From positions 1-39,267 of the forward strand of contig JAEXCA010000262.1 in NCBI GenBank assembly GCA_023393755.1: a DNA stretch of 39,267 nucleotides, read 5' to 3'. Below the pieces are notes generated by a model that did no database searches, had not been told where the DNA came from, and was given only the letters and a program-made list of their open reading frames with translations. Shown here one piece after another: positions 22,682 to 30,707 of the stretch (position 1 is the first letter of the stretch; every line of letters starts with the position of its first letter). Source of the DNA: Actinomycetes bacterium (GTDB lineage Bacteria; Actinomycetota; Actinomycetes; Propionibacteriales; Propionibacteriaceae). Made by a program: the position numbers and the translations under genes.

Positions 22682-23498
22682 CGGCCGGTACCTCCGCCTC
22701 CTGGTCGAATTCCGAGATCTCGCCCACCTCGCCACCCAGCCAGCGGACGGTGAGCTCGGCCAGCGGTGCCACCTGCTCGAAGGCGACCGCCTGCTCACGG
22801 TACAGCTCCAGCAGGGCCAGGAAGCGGGCCACCACGACCAGCCGGTCGGCGGCGTCGGCGGTCAGCGCCCGGAACGAGAGGCTGGTGTGCTCCCGCAGCC
22901 GGCCGACGATCACCTCGGCCTGCTCCCGCACGCTCACCTTCGGGACGTGCAGGTGGGCCAGCGACACCTCCACGGCCGGCTTGGGGGCCAGCGCGCGTCC
23001 GGCCAGCAGGGCGAGCTGATCGGCCATCCCGGTGAGGTCGACCTCGGGCAGCAGCCTGGCGTACTGCTCCTCCAGCCCACCCGGCCGGGGCAGCCTGCGG
23101 TCCTGCACCAGCAGGGTGTCGGCGATCCACCCGGCGACCAGCTTGAACGCCCGGTACTGCATCAGCCGGGCGAAGAGCAGGTCGCGGGCCTCCAGCAGGG
23201 CCAGGTCCTCCTCGTCGTCCACCTCGCCGGAGGGCAGCAGCCGGGCGGCCTTCAGATCCAGCAGGGTGGCCGCGACCACGATGAACTGGCTGGTCTCGTT
23301 CAGATCCCAGGCCTCGGTGTCCTGCGCCTGCCGCAGGTGGGCGATGAACTCGTCGGTCACCTGGGAGAGCGCGACCTCGGTGATGTCGAGCTTGTGCTTG
23401 CCGATCAGCTGCAGCAGCAGGTCGAAGGGGCCGGAGAAGTTGGTCAGGTGGACGGTGAACCCACCCGCCTCGACCGGCTCGGTGTCGGTCAGGGTCAC
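22674..23498 (-). CDS. scpA: Segregation and condensation protein A
   Basis: ScpA is the kleisin that bridges the SMC heads and binds ScpB. The N-terminal helix FTVHLTNFSGPFDLLLQLIGKHKLDITEVALS is the family signature, and the C-terminal winged helix ends in ELTVRWLGGEVGEISEF. From the GTG it is 274 residues. That GTG overlaps the stop of the upstream small gene as GTGA, which fixes the start and suggests coupled translation. The open frame further upstream belongs to another gene. Confidence 0.95.
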   Translation of the reverse strand: MTLTDTEPVEAGGFTVHLTNFSGPFDLLLQLIGKHKLDITEVALSQVTDEFIAHLRQAQDTEAWDLNETSQFIVVAATLLDLKAARLLPSGEVDDEEDLALLEARDLLFARLMQYRAFKLVAGWIADTLLVQDRRLPRPGGLEEQYARLLPEVDLTGMADQLALLAGRALAPKPAVEVSLAHLHVPKVSVREQAEVIVGRLREHTSLSFRALTADAADRLVVVARFLALLELYREQAVAFEQVAPLAELTVRWLGGEVGEISEFDQEAEVPADD

Positions 23499-23815
23499 TG
23501 CTCGGCCAGGGCTCGGACCAGGCCGGACGCCTCGCCCTGGGCCTCGAAGTCGGCCATGATCAGGCCGATCGCGGTGCGCACGATCCGTCCCCGGTCGACC
23601 GCGACACCGTGCTCGGCGCGCAGCCGGAGCCGGGCGTGCTCCAGGGCGAGCAGCTCCGCGCTGCTGACGTAGACGGTGATCTTCTCGTCGTGCTTCACCC
23701 GCCCGCTGGCCAGCGCCTGGTCGGTCGCCGCCTCCTCGGCCGCGGATTCGGCACCGGCCGGCGCGGTGGAACGGAAGAGTTCCGCCGCCCCCGGCAGCCC
23801 TACGCGCCGGGGCAC
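23495..23815 (-). CDS. Small conserved-looking protein coupled to parA and scpA, possibly ribbon-helix-helix
   Basis: The product is 106 residues. After about 38 low-complexity residues comes KHDEKITVYVSSAELLALEHARLRLRAEHG, then VDRGRIVRTAIGLIMADFE. A beta strand before two helices suggests a ribbon-helix-helix DNA-binding fold, but this is inference from layout. Similar small genes occur between parA and scpA in other actinobacteria as far as I recall. The GTG start lies 15 bases inside the parA end, and its stop overlaps scpA by four bases. It could be the DNA-binding partner of this ParA, since no parB is nearby. Confidence 0.75.
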   Translation of the reverse strand: MPRRVGLPGAAELFRSTAPAGAESAAEEAATDQALASGRVKHDEKITVYVSSAELLALEHARLRLRAEHGVAVDRGRIVRTAIGLIMADFEAQGEASGLVRALAEQ

Positions 23816-24690
23816 TTGACCAGGACCTCTCGGGCCAGCTGCCGGTACGCCTCGGCACCGGCGGAGTTGGAGGCGTAGCTGGTGATCGGCTCGCCGGCCA
23901 CCGTGGTCTCGGGGAACTTGATGGTCCGCCGGATCACGGTGTGGAAGACCTGGTCACCGAAGGCCTGCACCACCCGCTCGAGCACCTCGCGGCTGTGCAG
24001 GGTGCGGGAGTCGTACATGGTGCCGAGGATGCCGAGGATCTCCAGTTCCGGGTTGAGCCGGTCCTGCACCTTGGAGATGGTGTCGGTCAGCAGCGCGATC
24101 CCGCGCAGCGCGAAGAACTCGCACTCCAGCGGCATCAGCACCTTGTCGGCGGCGGTGAGCGCGTTCACCGTCAGCAGGCCGAGCGAGGGCGCGCAGTCGA
24201 TCAGGATGATGTCGTACTCGCCCCGCACCTTCGCCAGCGCGCGGTGCAGGGTCTGCTCCCGGGCCACCTCGCTGACCAGCTGCATCTCGGCCGCGGAGAG
24301 GTCGATGTTGCTGGGCAGCAGGTCCATCCCCTCGGTGCCGGTCTGCTGGATGATCTCGTGGATGTCCAGGTTCCGCCGCACCAGCAGGTCGTAGACGCTC
24401 ACCTCCAGGGTGTGTGGGTTGACCCCCAGCCCGACCGACAGCGAGCCCTGCGGGTCGAAGTCCACCAGCAGCACCCGGCGTCCCGTTTCGGCCAGGGCGG
24501 CGCCCAGGTTGATCGTGGTGGTCGTCTTGCCCACCCCGCCCTTCTGGTTGCAGAGCGCGATGATCAGCGCCCGGGTCGGGCGGCTGCGATCCGGCGCGGT
24601 CGGTTCCGGCAGGTTCGGCAGCGGACGTCCGGTGGGGCCCAGTTCCTGCGCCGGCTCGGCCTCGAACAGCGCGGTGTCGTCGTTCTTCAC
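23800..24690 (-). CDS. parA: ParA-family chromosome partitioning ATPase
   Basis: The 296-residue protein has a deviant Walker A (CNQKGGVGKTTTT) with signature lysine K50 and catalytic-loop K55. It also shows LLVDFDPQGSLSVGLG and IILIDCAPSLGLLTVNAL. ParA ATPases bind DNA as ATP dimers and move cargo. This copy is not beside parB, gidB or an origin, so it is a second, condensin-linked ParA (soj-like in the mycobacterial gene order). The GTG follows TAGGCT by seven bases, a leaderless start. The frame upstream of the GTG is not supported by homology. Confidence 0.93.
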   Translation of the reverse strand: MKNDDTALFEAEPAQELGPTGRPLPNLPEPTAPDRSRPTRALIIALCNQKGGVGKTTTTINLGAALAETGRRVLLVDFDPQGSLSVGLGVNPHTLEVSVYDLLVRRNLDIHEIIQQTGTEGMDLLPSNIDLSAAEMQLVSEVAREQTLHRALAKVRGEYDIILIDCAPSLGLLTVNALTAADKVLMPLECEFFALRGIALLTDTISKVQDRLNPELEILGILGTMYDSRTLHSREVLERVVQAFGDQVFHTVIRRTIKFPETTVAGEPITSYASNSAGAEAYRQLAREVLVKCPGA

Positions 24691-24697
24691 GTTCCGC

Positions 24698-24703
24698 AGC
24701 CTA
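24698..24703 (-). promoter_or_regulatory. -10 box of a leaderless parA-scpAB promoter
   Basis: TAGGCT on the minus strand, then GCGGAAC, then GTG. It probably drives the whole parA-small gene-scpA-scpB-rluB unit. Confidence 0.55.
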
Positions 24704-25163
24704 CTCCAGAAATGTCGACAAGTCCTTTTATCGCGGCGTGTTGGCGGCCCCGATCGCCCGGGGCGCCCGCTACAGGCCGGTCTTCGCCGGCCAGCCGTCG
24801 TCGTGACGGCCGGGCGGATCCTCCGCGGCGGGCCCCACCATGATTCAGGCTGCCCCCTGACCTGCACGGTGCGGGACAGCGCGTCCGAGGCCACCCTGGA
24901 GCCCGATGCCCACAATGGCCTGACCCGCCGTGTCGACAGCGCGTGTCGGCGCAGCAGGGGAATCGCCACGACCCGAGTCAGCGGACCACTCGGCAACATG
25001 GGCCCTGCTGGGCCGCGCCGGATTCGGGATGCCATCGGGATCATCCTGGATGAGTGAGTGCCGGATCGGGAGGGCATGCAGGAGGGTGTGCGGGAGGGCG
25101 TGCAGGGGTGGAACGCATTCGTGCAGTTGTTCGATTACTCTAGCGTTTGTCGTAGTCAACTGG
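24704..25163. other. Long intergenic region between divergent parA and the HNH gene
   Basis: This is the only stretch over 300 bases without a supported gene. It holds two small hairpins: GGCCGG-TCTTCG-CCGGCC at 24775-24792 and GGCCC-TGCT-GGGCC at 25001-25014. Near its right end is a short G-rich tandem repeat. Open frames on both strands lack codon bias, ribosome sites or any recognisable motif, and I do not accept them. It may be decayed sequence flanking the HNH insertion. Confidence 0.6.
25068..25110 (+). repeat. Short G-rich tandem repeat upstream of the HNH gene
   Basis: Three imperfect 11-13 base units follow one another: GGGAGGGCATGCA, GGAGGGTGTGC and GGGAGGGCGTGCA, then GGGGTGG. The purine-rich strand could form unusual structures. 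It ends about 55 bases before the HNH promoter. No function is evident. Confidence 0.6.
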
Positions 25164-25169
25164 TAGATT
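25164..25169 (+). promoter_or_regulatory. -10 box of a leaderless HNH gene promoter
   Basis: TAGATT, then GTGGCC, then ATG 25176. The six-base spacing favours this ATG over the GTG at 25170, which lies in frame two codons upstream. Confidence 0.55.
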
Positions 25170-25175
25170 GTGGCC

Positions 25176-26552
25176 ATGAAGAGAGACAGTGCCCACTACG
25201 ACCGGGACCTGACCCAGGTACCCCGTCTGGCACTGTCGTACAGCTGGTTCCAAGCCATCCGTGCCGCCGGTGTGACCTCCGACCGCGACACGTCCGATGA
25301 CCGGCCTCCGGTGGGGTTGGCGACCACTGCGGAGTTGTTGGACGAGCTCGAAGCGACCAACCGGGCGGCTGCCGTCACGCTGGCCAGGCGGGCGGTGCTG
25401 CTGGCCGAGGTGGACCGGCGCGGACCGAGTGAGGAAACCCTCGGCCTGGACGTCGCGGGCTGGTTGACCCAGAACCTGACCCACAGCCGTAGGGCCGCGA
25501 AGGCCGAAGTCGCCAGGGCCCATGAGCTCGCCGCCGAACCCGTCCTGATCAACGCCCTGGCTGCGGGCCGGGTGTCGGTGGAGCAAGCCGTGCGGATCGG
25601 ACGTGGGATGGCGAACCTGTCCGACCGCGTGCCGTCCGGTGTCCATGACGAGGTCGCCGGCCACCTGGTTGACCTGGCGGCCGAGTTCGGCCCCGACGGG
25701 TTGTCGCGGCTGGTGAACCATGCGGTGGAGGTTGCCGATCCTGATGCGGCCGAACAGGCTGATGCTGCTGCGTTGGAGCGGGTGGAACGCCGGCATCGCC
25801 GTGACCGGTTCGCGGCGTTGCGTCAGGATGAGGAAGGTGCGTGGTGGCTTGCTGGAAAGCTCCCGGCGGTGGAGGGTGCCCGGCTGGCAGCGCAACTGTC
25901 CGCGCTGGCGACCAGCATCAGCAGCCACACCACCGACGAGATGACCTGGGGTCAGGCGATGGCGGATGCGCTGACCACCATGTCAGCCCACTACGCGTCC
26001 TGCGGCCAGGCGCCCACCCACGGCGTCGACCGGCCTCGGGTCACCGTGACCATCACCTTCGACGCTTTGAAGGGCGACCTGGCTGCCGCGACCCTGATCG
26101 ACACCGACCAGCCCATCACCCCGCAACAAGCCCGACGACTCGCCTGCGACGCCGACATCCTGCCCGCCGTGCTCGACGGCAGATCGATACCGCTGGATGT
26201 GGGACGCAAGAAGCGACTCTTCGACGGAGCGCTCCGCCAAGCGATCCTGCGCCGCGACCGCGGGTGTGTGTTCCCCGGCTGTGACCGGCCTCCTGCCGAT
26301 TGTGAACTGCACCACATCCGACCCTGGTGGGAAGGTGGCGAAACGAAACTTTCGAATGCGGCGACCCTGTGTGAGCACCATCACCATGTGGTCGAACCCA
26401 ACCCGCATGCCCCACCCGGCAGCCAATGGGAACTCTTCCTCGACAACCACGGACTGCCGTGCTTCCGGATGCCGGTCGACCCAAGGCGCCCCGGGCAGGG
26501 CAGACCCCTGCGCCAACATCACCGCTTCCGCACGATGACGTCCTGCACCTGA
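25176..26552 (+). CDS. DUF222 / HNH endonuclease protein (13E12-like family)
   Basis: The 458-residue protein has a DUF222 region at about residues 40-330 and a C-terminal HNH nuclease motif. The motif comprises RRDRGCVFPGCDRPPADCELHHI, then WWEGGETKLSNAATLCEHHHHVVEP, with two zinc-type Cys pairs and the catalytic HH. The family is multicopy in actinobacteria and includes the REP13E12 proteins of mycobacteria. A mobile or self-spreading character is suspected but not proven. Its codons are looser than those of its neighbours, with many GCT, GAT, TTG and GGT codons in residues 180-230, suggesting a separate origin. It sits with a hypothetical gene between parA and xerD. Confidence 0.9.
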   Translation: MKRDSAHYDRDLTQVPRLALSYSWFQAIRAAGVTSDRDTSDDRPPVGLATTAELLDELEATNRAAAVTLARRAVLLAEVDRRGPSEETLGLDVAGWLTQNLTHSRRAAKAEVARAHELAAEPVLINALAAGRVSVEQAVRIGRGMANLSDRVPSGVHDEVAGHLVDLAAEFGPDGLSRLVNHAVEVADPDAAEQADAAALERVERRHRRDRFAALRQDEEGAWWLAGKLPAVEGARLAAQLSALATSISSHTTDEMTWGQAMADALTTMSAHYASCGQAPTHGVDRPRVTVTITFDALKGDLAAATLIDTDQPITPQQARRLACDADILPAVLDGRSIPLDVGRKKRLFDGALRQAILRRDRGCVFPGCDRPPADCELHHIRPWWEGGETKLSNAATLCEHHHHVVEPNPHAPPGSQWELFLDNHGLPCFRMPVDPRRPGQGRPLRQHHRFRTMTSCT

Positions 26553-26683
26553 CACGGGACATCTCTCCCAGAGGTGGGGACTGGGTGAACGCGCGGAGTG
26601 CGCGGCGACCGCCAGGGGTGTCTGGGACGCTGATCCCACACCGCTGTGGCAAGTCCACCGACCAGCTCAATCGCCGGTATCGC

Positions 26684-27232
26684 TCAGCTCTTCGGCCCCA
26701 CGATCAGATCGGCATGCCGATCGCTCACCAGGCGCACCGTGTCCGAACCGTCGCCGGTCGACTCCAGGACGATCAGGTTCTCCTCCTGCAGCAGCACCCG
26801 CCCCGAGGCCTGGATCTCGGCGCCGCGGTACTCATCCGGCACCAGCACCGCCATTCGATGACCGTGACGGCCGCCGAACTCCAGCCATTGCGGTTCTCCA
26901 GCGGCTCCGTCGAGCGGATCGCAACCCCCGCTCATCGCTTCGCTGGAGTGGATCACGACGAAGCACAGGCTCCGGTCCGCGGCGACCACGAGGTAGCTGT
27001 TTCCCTCGTTGTCCTCCCCCAGGGCACGGGCGTTCCCGAGGTCAACCGCCTTCGTCCCCCGATACCGGGCGATCACGGCACTATCGTGCGGGCCCTGCGG
27101 TTCGGACAGCGGACCGTAGGTCAGGCCGGTCGGCACGTCCTTCGTACCAGCCAGCGGAACCAGCACCGCCGTGACAGCCGCCGCCACACCCACGGCGACC
27201 AGCCAGGTGGTGCGTGCTCCACCGGTTTTCAT
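26684..27232 (-). CDS. Hypothetical membrane-anchored or secreted protein
   Basis: The 182-residue product starts with a basic segment and one hydrophobic helix (TTWLVAVGVAAAVTAVLVPLAG), a signal anchor or uncleaved signal peptide. The rest is soluble and beta-rich, with two cysteines (SLCFVVI and GGCDP) that could form a disulfide outside the cell. I do not recognise the family. The ATG chosen has GAGGA five bases upstream. An in-frame ATG four codons earlier (27244) is possible. It follows xerD by about 50 bases on the same strand and converges on the HNH gene across a 131-base gap with no clear terminator. Confidence 0.65.
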   Translation of the reverse strand: MKTGGARTTWLVAVGVAAAVTAVLVPLAGTKDVPTGLTYGPLSEPQGPHDSAVIARYRGTKAVDLGNARALGEDNEGNSYLVVAADRSLCFVVIHSSEAMSGGCDPLDGAAGEPQWLEFGGRHGHRMAVLVPDEYRGAEIQASGRVLLQEENLIVLESTGDGSDTVRLVSDRHADLIVGPKS

Positions 27233-27284
27233 CGCCGTCCTCATGCCTACCTGCAGCCAACCCGGGATGCGAAGAGGCTATCGC

Positions 27285-28208
27285 CTACCGGGCCCGGGGG
27301 TGGGAACTGAGGTAGACCTCTCGCAGGTGCTCCACGGTGACCAGGGTGTAGAGCTGGGTGGTGGTCACCGACGCATGACCGAGCAGTTCCTGGACCACGC
27401 GGACGTCCGCACCGCCGTCCAGCAGGTGGGTGGCGTAGGAGTGGCGCAGCGTGTGCGGGCTGACCTCGGCGGTGATCCCGGCGGCCTCGGCGTGCTGCCG
27501 GATCACCGCCCAGGCGCTCTGCCGGCTGAGCCGGCGGCCCAGTGAGTTGAGCAGCAGCGCGGGGGTGGCCCGGCTGGCCTTGGCCGCCCAGCTCGGACGG
27601 CCGCGGACCAGCCAGGCCTCGACCGCCTTCCGGGCGAAGCTGCCCAGCGGGACCAGGCGTTCCTTGCGTCCCTTGCCGAACAGCCTCAAGCCCAGGTCGG
27701 GATCGGCCAGCGCCGGGGTCAGGTCGTCCACGTCGAGGTCGAGCACCTCGGAGATCCGTGCGCCGGTGCCGTAGAGCAGTTCCAGCAGCGCGGCGTCCCG
27801 CAGGCCGGTCGGGGTCGAGGTGTCCGGGGCGTCCAGCAGCCGCTGCACGGTGGCCTGGTCGAGCGCCTTGGGCAGCCGCTTCGCCTGCTTGGGCGGACTG
27901 ATCGCGGCCGCCGGGTTCTCCCCCAGCCCCTCCGCGGCACCGAAGCGGTGCAGTCCGCGGACCGCCACCAGGGCGCGCGCCACGCTGGCCGGGGCGAGTG
28001 GACGCTCCCCCTGGCCGAGCTCCGCGCCGAAGCCGGTGATCTCCGGTTCGGTGACCTGGGCGGGCTCGGTGATCCCCCGCCTGCTCAGGTACTCCAGGTA
28101 GCGGTTCAGGTCGCGGCGGTAGCCGGCCAGGGTGTTCGGCGAGGCGCCGCGTTCGACGCCGAGGTGGTCGGTGTAGGCCCGGACCAGCCGCTCAAGCCCG
28201 GTCGCCAT
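27285..28208 (-). CDS. xerD: Site-specific tyrosine recombinase XerD
   Basis: XerD, with XerC, resolves chromosome dimers at dif during division. The N-terminal SAM-like core-binding domain covers residues 5-90. The catalytic set is complete: R151 in GTGARISEVL, K179 in FGKGRKERLVPLG, H252 and R255 in SPHTLRHSYATHLL, H278 in LLGHAS and nucleophile Y287. At 307 residues it is a normal Xer length, not an integron or phage integrase. The start lies 16 bases inside the nudix gene end, so translation is probably coupled. A longer in-frame extension to 28253 is not needed. Confidence 0.95.
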   Translation of the reverse strand: MATGLERLVRAYTDHLGVERGASPNTLAGYRRDLNRYLEYLSRRGITEPAQVTEPEITGFGAELGQGERPLAPASVARALVAVRGLHRFGAAEGLGENPAAAISPPKQAKRLPKALDQATVQRLLDAPDTSTPTGLRDAALLELLYGTGARISEVLDLDVDDLTPALADPDLGLRLFGKGRKERLVPLGSFARKAVEAWLVRGRPSWAAKASRATPALLLNSLGRRLSRQSAWAVIRQHAEAAGITAEVSPHTLRHSYATHLLDGGADVRVVQELLGHASVTTTQLYTLVTVEHLREVYLSSHPRAR

Positions 28209-28920
28209 CGCCGATCGCGGCCAACTCCGCCCGGCGCGCCCGCCAGGCCTCACGGGCCGGCCAGGGCGCGTCCGCCGGACGCAGCGCGTCCAGCCGGCCG
28301 CTCAGCCGGGCGGTCTCCAGCGCCAGCACGCCGGCCACCATGGTGGGGTTCTGCAGCCGTCCGGCCAGCGCCGCGTCCACCAGGTCGGCGCGGTCAGCCC
28401 AGCAGACCTCCATGTCGGCCTCCTCGTGGTCGGCGACGAAGCCGTCCGGCGCCGCCGCCGGCGCGAGGTCGCGGGCGAGGAAGATCCGCAGCGACTCCTG
28501 GTTGGCGCCCGGGGAGGTGAAGGTGTCCACCAGCACCTGCCAGCGCGCGGCCCGCAGCCCCACCTCCTCGGCGAGTTCCCGCGCGGCGGCGGTCACCACG
28601 TTCTCGTCGGGATGGTCGAGCAGGCCGGCCGGCGGTTCGGTGAGCCGGAACCCCACCGGATGCCGGTACTGGCGCACCACCGCGATCCGGTCGGCGTCGT
28701 CCCAGGCGATCACGCCCACCGCTCCGGGATGCAGCAGGTACTGCCGGGCCATGGTCTCCCCGGACGGGGTGCCGACCCGGTCATCGACGAAGTCGCTGAC
28801 CGCACCGCGGCCGAGCACCCGGTGGGCGACCACCGGCCACTGCATCGGCTGGTCGGCGATCTCGTCGGCGGCGAGTTCTCGCAACTCCGTTCCTCGGCCC
28901 GCTCCCGCGGCCCTCGTCAA
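28192..28920 (-). CDS. Nudix hydrolase, ADP-ribose pyrophosphatase type
   Basis: The 242-residue protein has a Nudix box as GLLDHPDENVVTAAARELAEEVGL near residue 105, one residue longer between G and E than the textbook form, as in many actinobacterial ADP-ribose pyrophosphatases. REL-EE is intact. The family cleaves ADP-ribose to AMP and ribose 5-phosphate. I place the start at a TTG that overlaps the pyrG stop (TTGA), with GGGAGG just upstream. No ATG or GTG would include the expected N-terminal strand, but a shorter form is possible. It sits between pyrG and xerD, the same order as in mycobacteria. Confidence 0.88.
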   Translation of the reverse strand: MTRAAGAGRGTELRELAADEIADQPMQWPVVAHRVLGRGAVSDFVDDRVGTPSGETMARQYLLHPGAVGVIAWDDADRIAVVRQYRHPVGFRLTEPPAGLLDHPDENVVTAAARELAEEVGLRAARWQVLVDTFTSPGANQESLRIFLARDLAPAAAPDGFVADHEEADMEVCWADRADLVDAALAGRLQNPTMVAGVLALETARLSGRLDALRPADAPWPAREAWRARRAELAAIGDGDRA

Positions 28921-30641
28921 GACTCCTCCCTTGCCGCCGCTGGCGCGGCGTCGCGGTCGTCGTCTGGCATCGTCTCGTGGGCTTCCTCCTCCACCGGAAG
29001 CCGGGCGGAGAGCTTCCGCCGCAGCACGGCCTTCACCAGGCCGGCGAACAGCGGGTGGGCCTGGGTGGGGCGGGACTTCAGTTCGGGGTGGGCCTGCGTC
29101 CCGACGTAGAACGGATGCAGCTCGGTGTCGAGTTCGACGAACTCCACCAGACTGGTGTCCGGCGAGGTGCCCGAGATCTTCAGCCCGGCTCCCTCGAGTT
29201 GTGCCCGATAGGCGTTGTTGACCTCGTAGCGGTGGCGGTGGCGTTCGGAGACCTTGGTGCTGCCGTACAGCCGGGCGACCAGCGAGCCGGGCACCAGTTC
29301 GGCCGGGTAGGCGCCCAGCCGCATGGTGGCGCCCATGTCGCCCTGGCCGGAGACGATCTCGACCTGTTCGGCCATGGTGGCGATCACCGGCGCGTGCGTG
29401 TCGGGATCGAACTCGGTCGAGGCGGCGTCGTCCAGCCCGGCCAGGTTGCGGGCGGCCTCGATCACCATGCACTGCAGGCCCAGGCAGAGCCCCAGGGTGG
29501 GCAGCTGGTTCTCCCGGGCGTAGCGCAGCGCGCCGAGCTTGCCCTCCACCCCGCGGATGCCGAACCCGCCGGGCACCACGACGCCGTCCACATCGCCGAG
29601 TTGCGCCTCAGCGCCCTCCCGGCTCTCGCAGTCGTCGGAGGCCACCCAGCGGACGTTCACCTTCGCCCAGTTGGCGAAGCCGCCGGCCCGCAGCGCCTCG
29701 GAGACCGACAGGTAGGCGTCCGGCAGGTCGATGTACTTGCCGACCAGCGCGATGGTGACCTCTTCCTTCGGGTGGTGGACGCGCTCCAGCAGGCTGGCCC
29801 ACCGGCTCCAGTTGACGTCCCGGAAGTGGACGCCGAGCCGGCGCACCACGTAGGCGTCCAGTCCCTCGTCGTGGATCACCTTGGGGATGTCGTAGATGGA
29901 CGGCGCGTCCGGGCAGGAGATGACGGCCTCTTCGTCGACGTCGCACATCAGCGCGATCTTGCGCTTCACCCCGGCCGGGATCTCCATGCTGGCCCGGCAG
30001 ACGATCGCGTCCGGCTGGATGCCGACCTGGCGCAGCGCGGCCACCGAATGCTGGGTGGGCTTGGTCTTCAGTTCGCCGGAGGGCCCGATGTAGGGCACCA
30101 GCGAGACGTGCAGGAAGAAGGCGTTCTCCCGGCCGACCTCGCGGCGCACCTGCCGGGCCGCCTCCAGGAAGGGCAGCGACTCGATGTCGCCGACGGTGCC
30201 GCCGATCTCGTGGATCACGACGTCGATGCCGGGGGTGGCCATCGCCAGCATCTCGTCCTTGATCTCGTTGGTGATGTGCGGGATCACCTGGACGGTGTCG
30301 CCCAGGAAGTCGCCGCGCCGCTCCTTGGCGATCACCGTGGAGTACACCTTGCCGGTGGTGACATTGGCCTCACCGCTCAGCGCGACGTTGAGGAAGCGTT
30401 CGTAGTGGCCGATGTCGAGGTCGGTCTCGGCGCCGTCCTCGGTGACGAAGACCTCGCCGTGCTGGAACGGGTTCATCGTGCCGGGGTCGACGTTGAGGTA
30501 CGGGTCGAGCTTCTGCATGGTGACCCGGAGCCCACGGGCTACCAGGAGGCTGCCCAGGCTGGAGGCGGTCAGCCCCTTGCCGAGGGAGGAGACGACGCCT
30601 CCGGTGACGAAAATGTGCTTCGTATTTCGCGAGCTGTTCAC
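28917..30641 (-). CDS. pyrG: CTP synthase
   Basis: It converts UTP to CTP using ATP and glutamine. The N-terminal synthetase domain starts TKHIFVTGGVVSSLGKG, and the class I glutamine amidotransferase domain follows with the nucleophile in LGLCLGLQCMVIEAARN and a late FYVGTQAHPELKSRP. The length of 574 residues includes an acidic, low-complexity tail of about 25 residues after the catalytic core. The GTG start lies eight bases after TAGGCT, with GGAGG between them, so either leaderless or short-leader initiation is possible. The open frame upstream of the GTG is not supported. Confidence 0.96.
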   Translation of the reverse strand: MNSSRNTKHIFVTGGVVSSLGKGLTASSLGSLLVARGLRVTMQKLDPYLNVDPGTMNPFQHGEVFVTEDGAETDLDIGHYERFLNVALSGEANVTTGKVYSTVIAKERRGDFLGDTVQVIPHITNEIKDEMLAMATPGIDVVIHEIGGTVGDIESLPFLEAARQVRREVGRENAFFLHVSLVPYIGPSGELKTKPTQHSVAALRQVGIQPDAIVCRASMEIPAGVKRKIALMCDVDEEAVISCPDAPSIYDIPKVIHDEGLDAYVVRRLGVHFRDVNWSRWASLLERVHHPKEEVTIALVGKYIDLPDAYLSVSEALRAGGFANWAKVNVRWVASDDCESREGAEAQLGDVDGVVVPGGFGIRGVEGKLGALRYARENQLPTLGLCLGLQCMVIEAARNLAGLDDAASTEFDPDTHAPVIATMAEQVEIVSGQGDMGATMRLGAYPAELVPGSLVARLYGSTKVSERHRHRYEVNNAYRAQLEGAGLKISGTSPDTSLVEFVELDTELHPFYVGTQAHPELKSRPTQAHPLFAGLVKAVLRRKLSARLPVEEEAHETMPDDDRDAAPAAAREES

Positions 30642-30649
30642 GGGCCTCC

Positions 30650-30655
30650 AGCCTA
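30650..30655 (-). promoter_or_regulatory. -10 box of the pyrG promoter
   Basis: TAGGCT on the minus strand, then eight bases, then GTG. The pyrG-nudix-xerD genes therefore probably have their own promoter downstream of recN. Confidence 0.5.
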
Positions 30656-30707
30656 TCCAAAGAACCTCGATCGAACGAACCAGGCTCACCGAGGGGACGT
30701 CAGGTCG

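Noticed and set aside
25111..25165. LexA or other SOS-type box upstream of the HNH gene
   Set aside because: TTCG-containing words are present but no palindrome with proper spacing could be made.
24845..25177. 110-residue minus-strand frame antisense to the HNH promoter region
   Set aside because: It has no ribosome site, no recognisable motif and weak codon bias, and its start lies on the HNH promoter.
26553..26683. Terminator or hidden gene between the HNH gene and the hypothetical protein
   Set aside because: Only weak, short stems and no coding signature are visible in these 131 bases.
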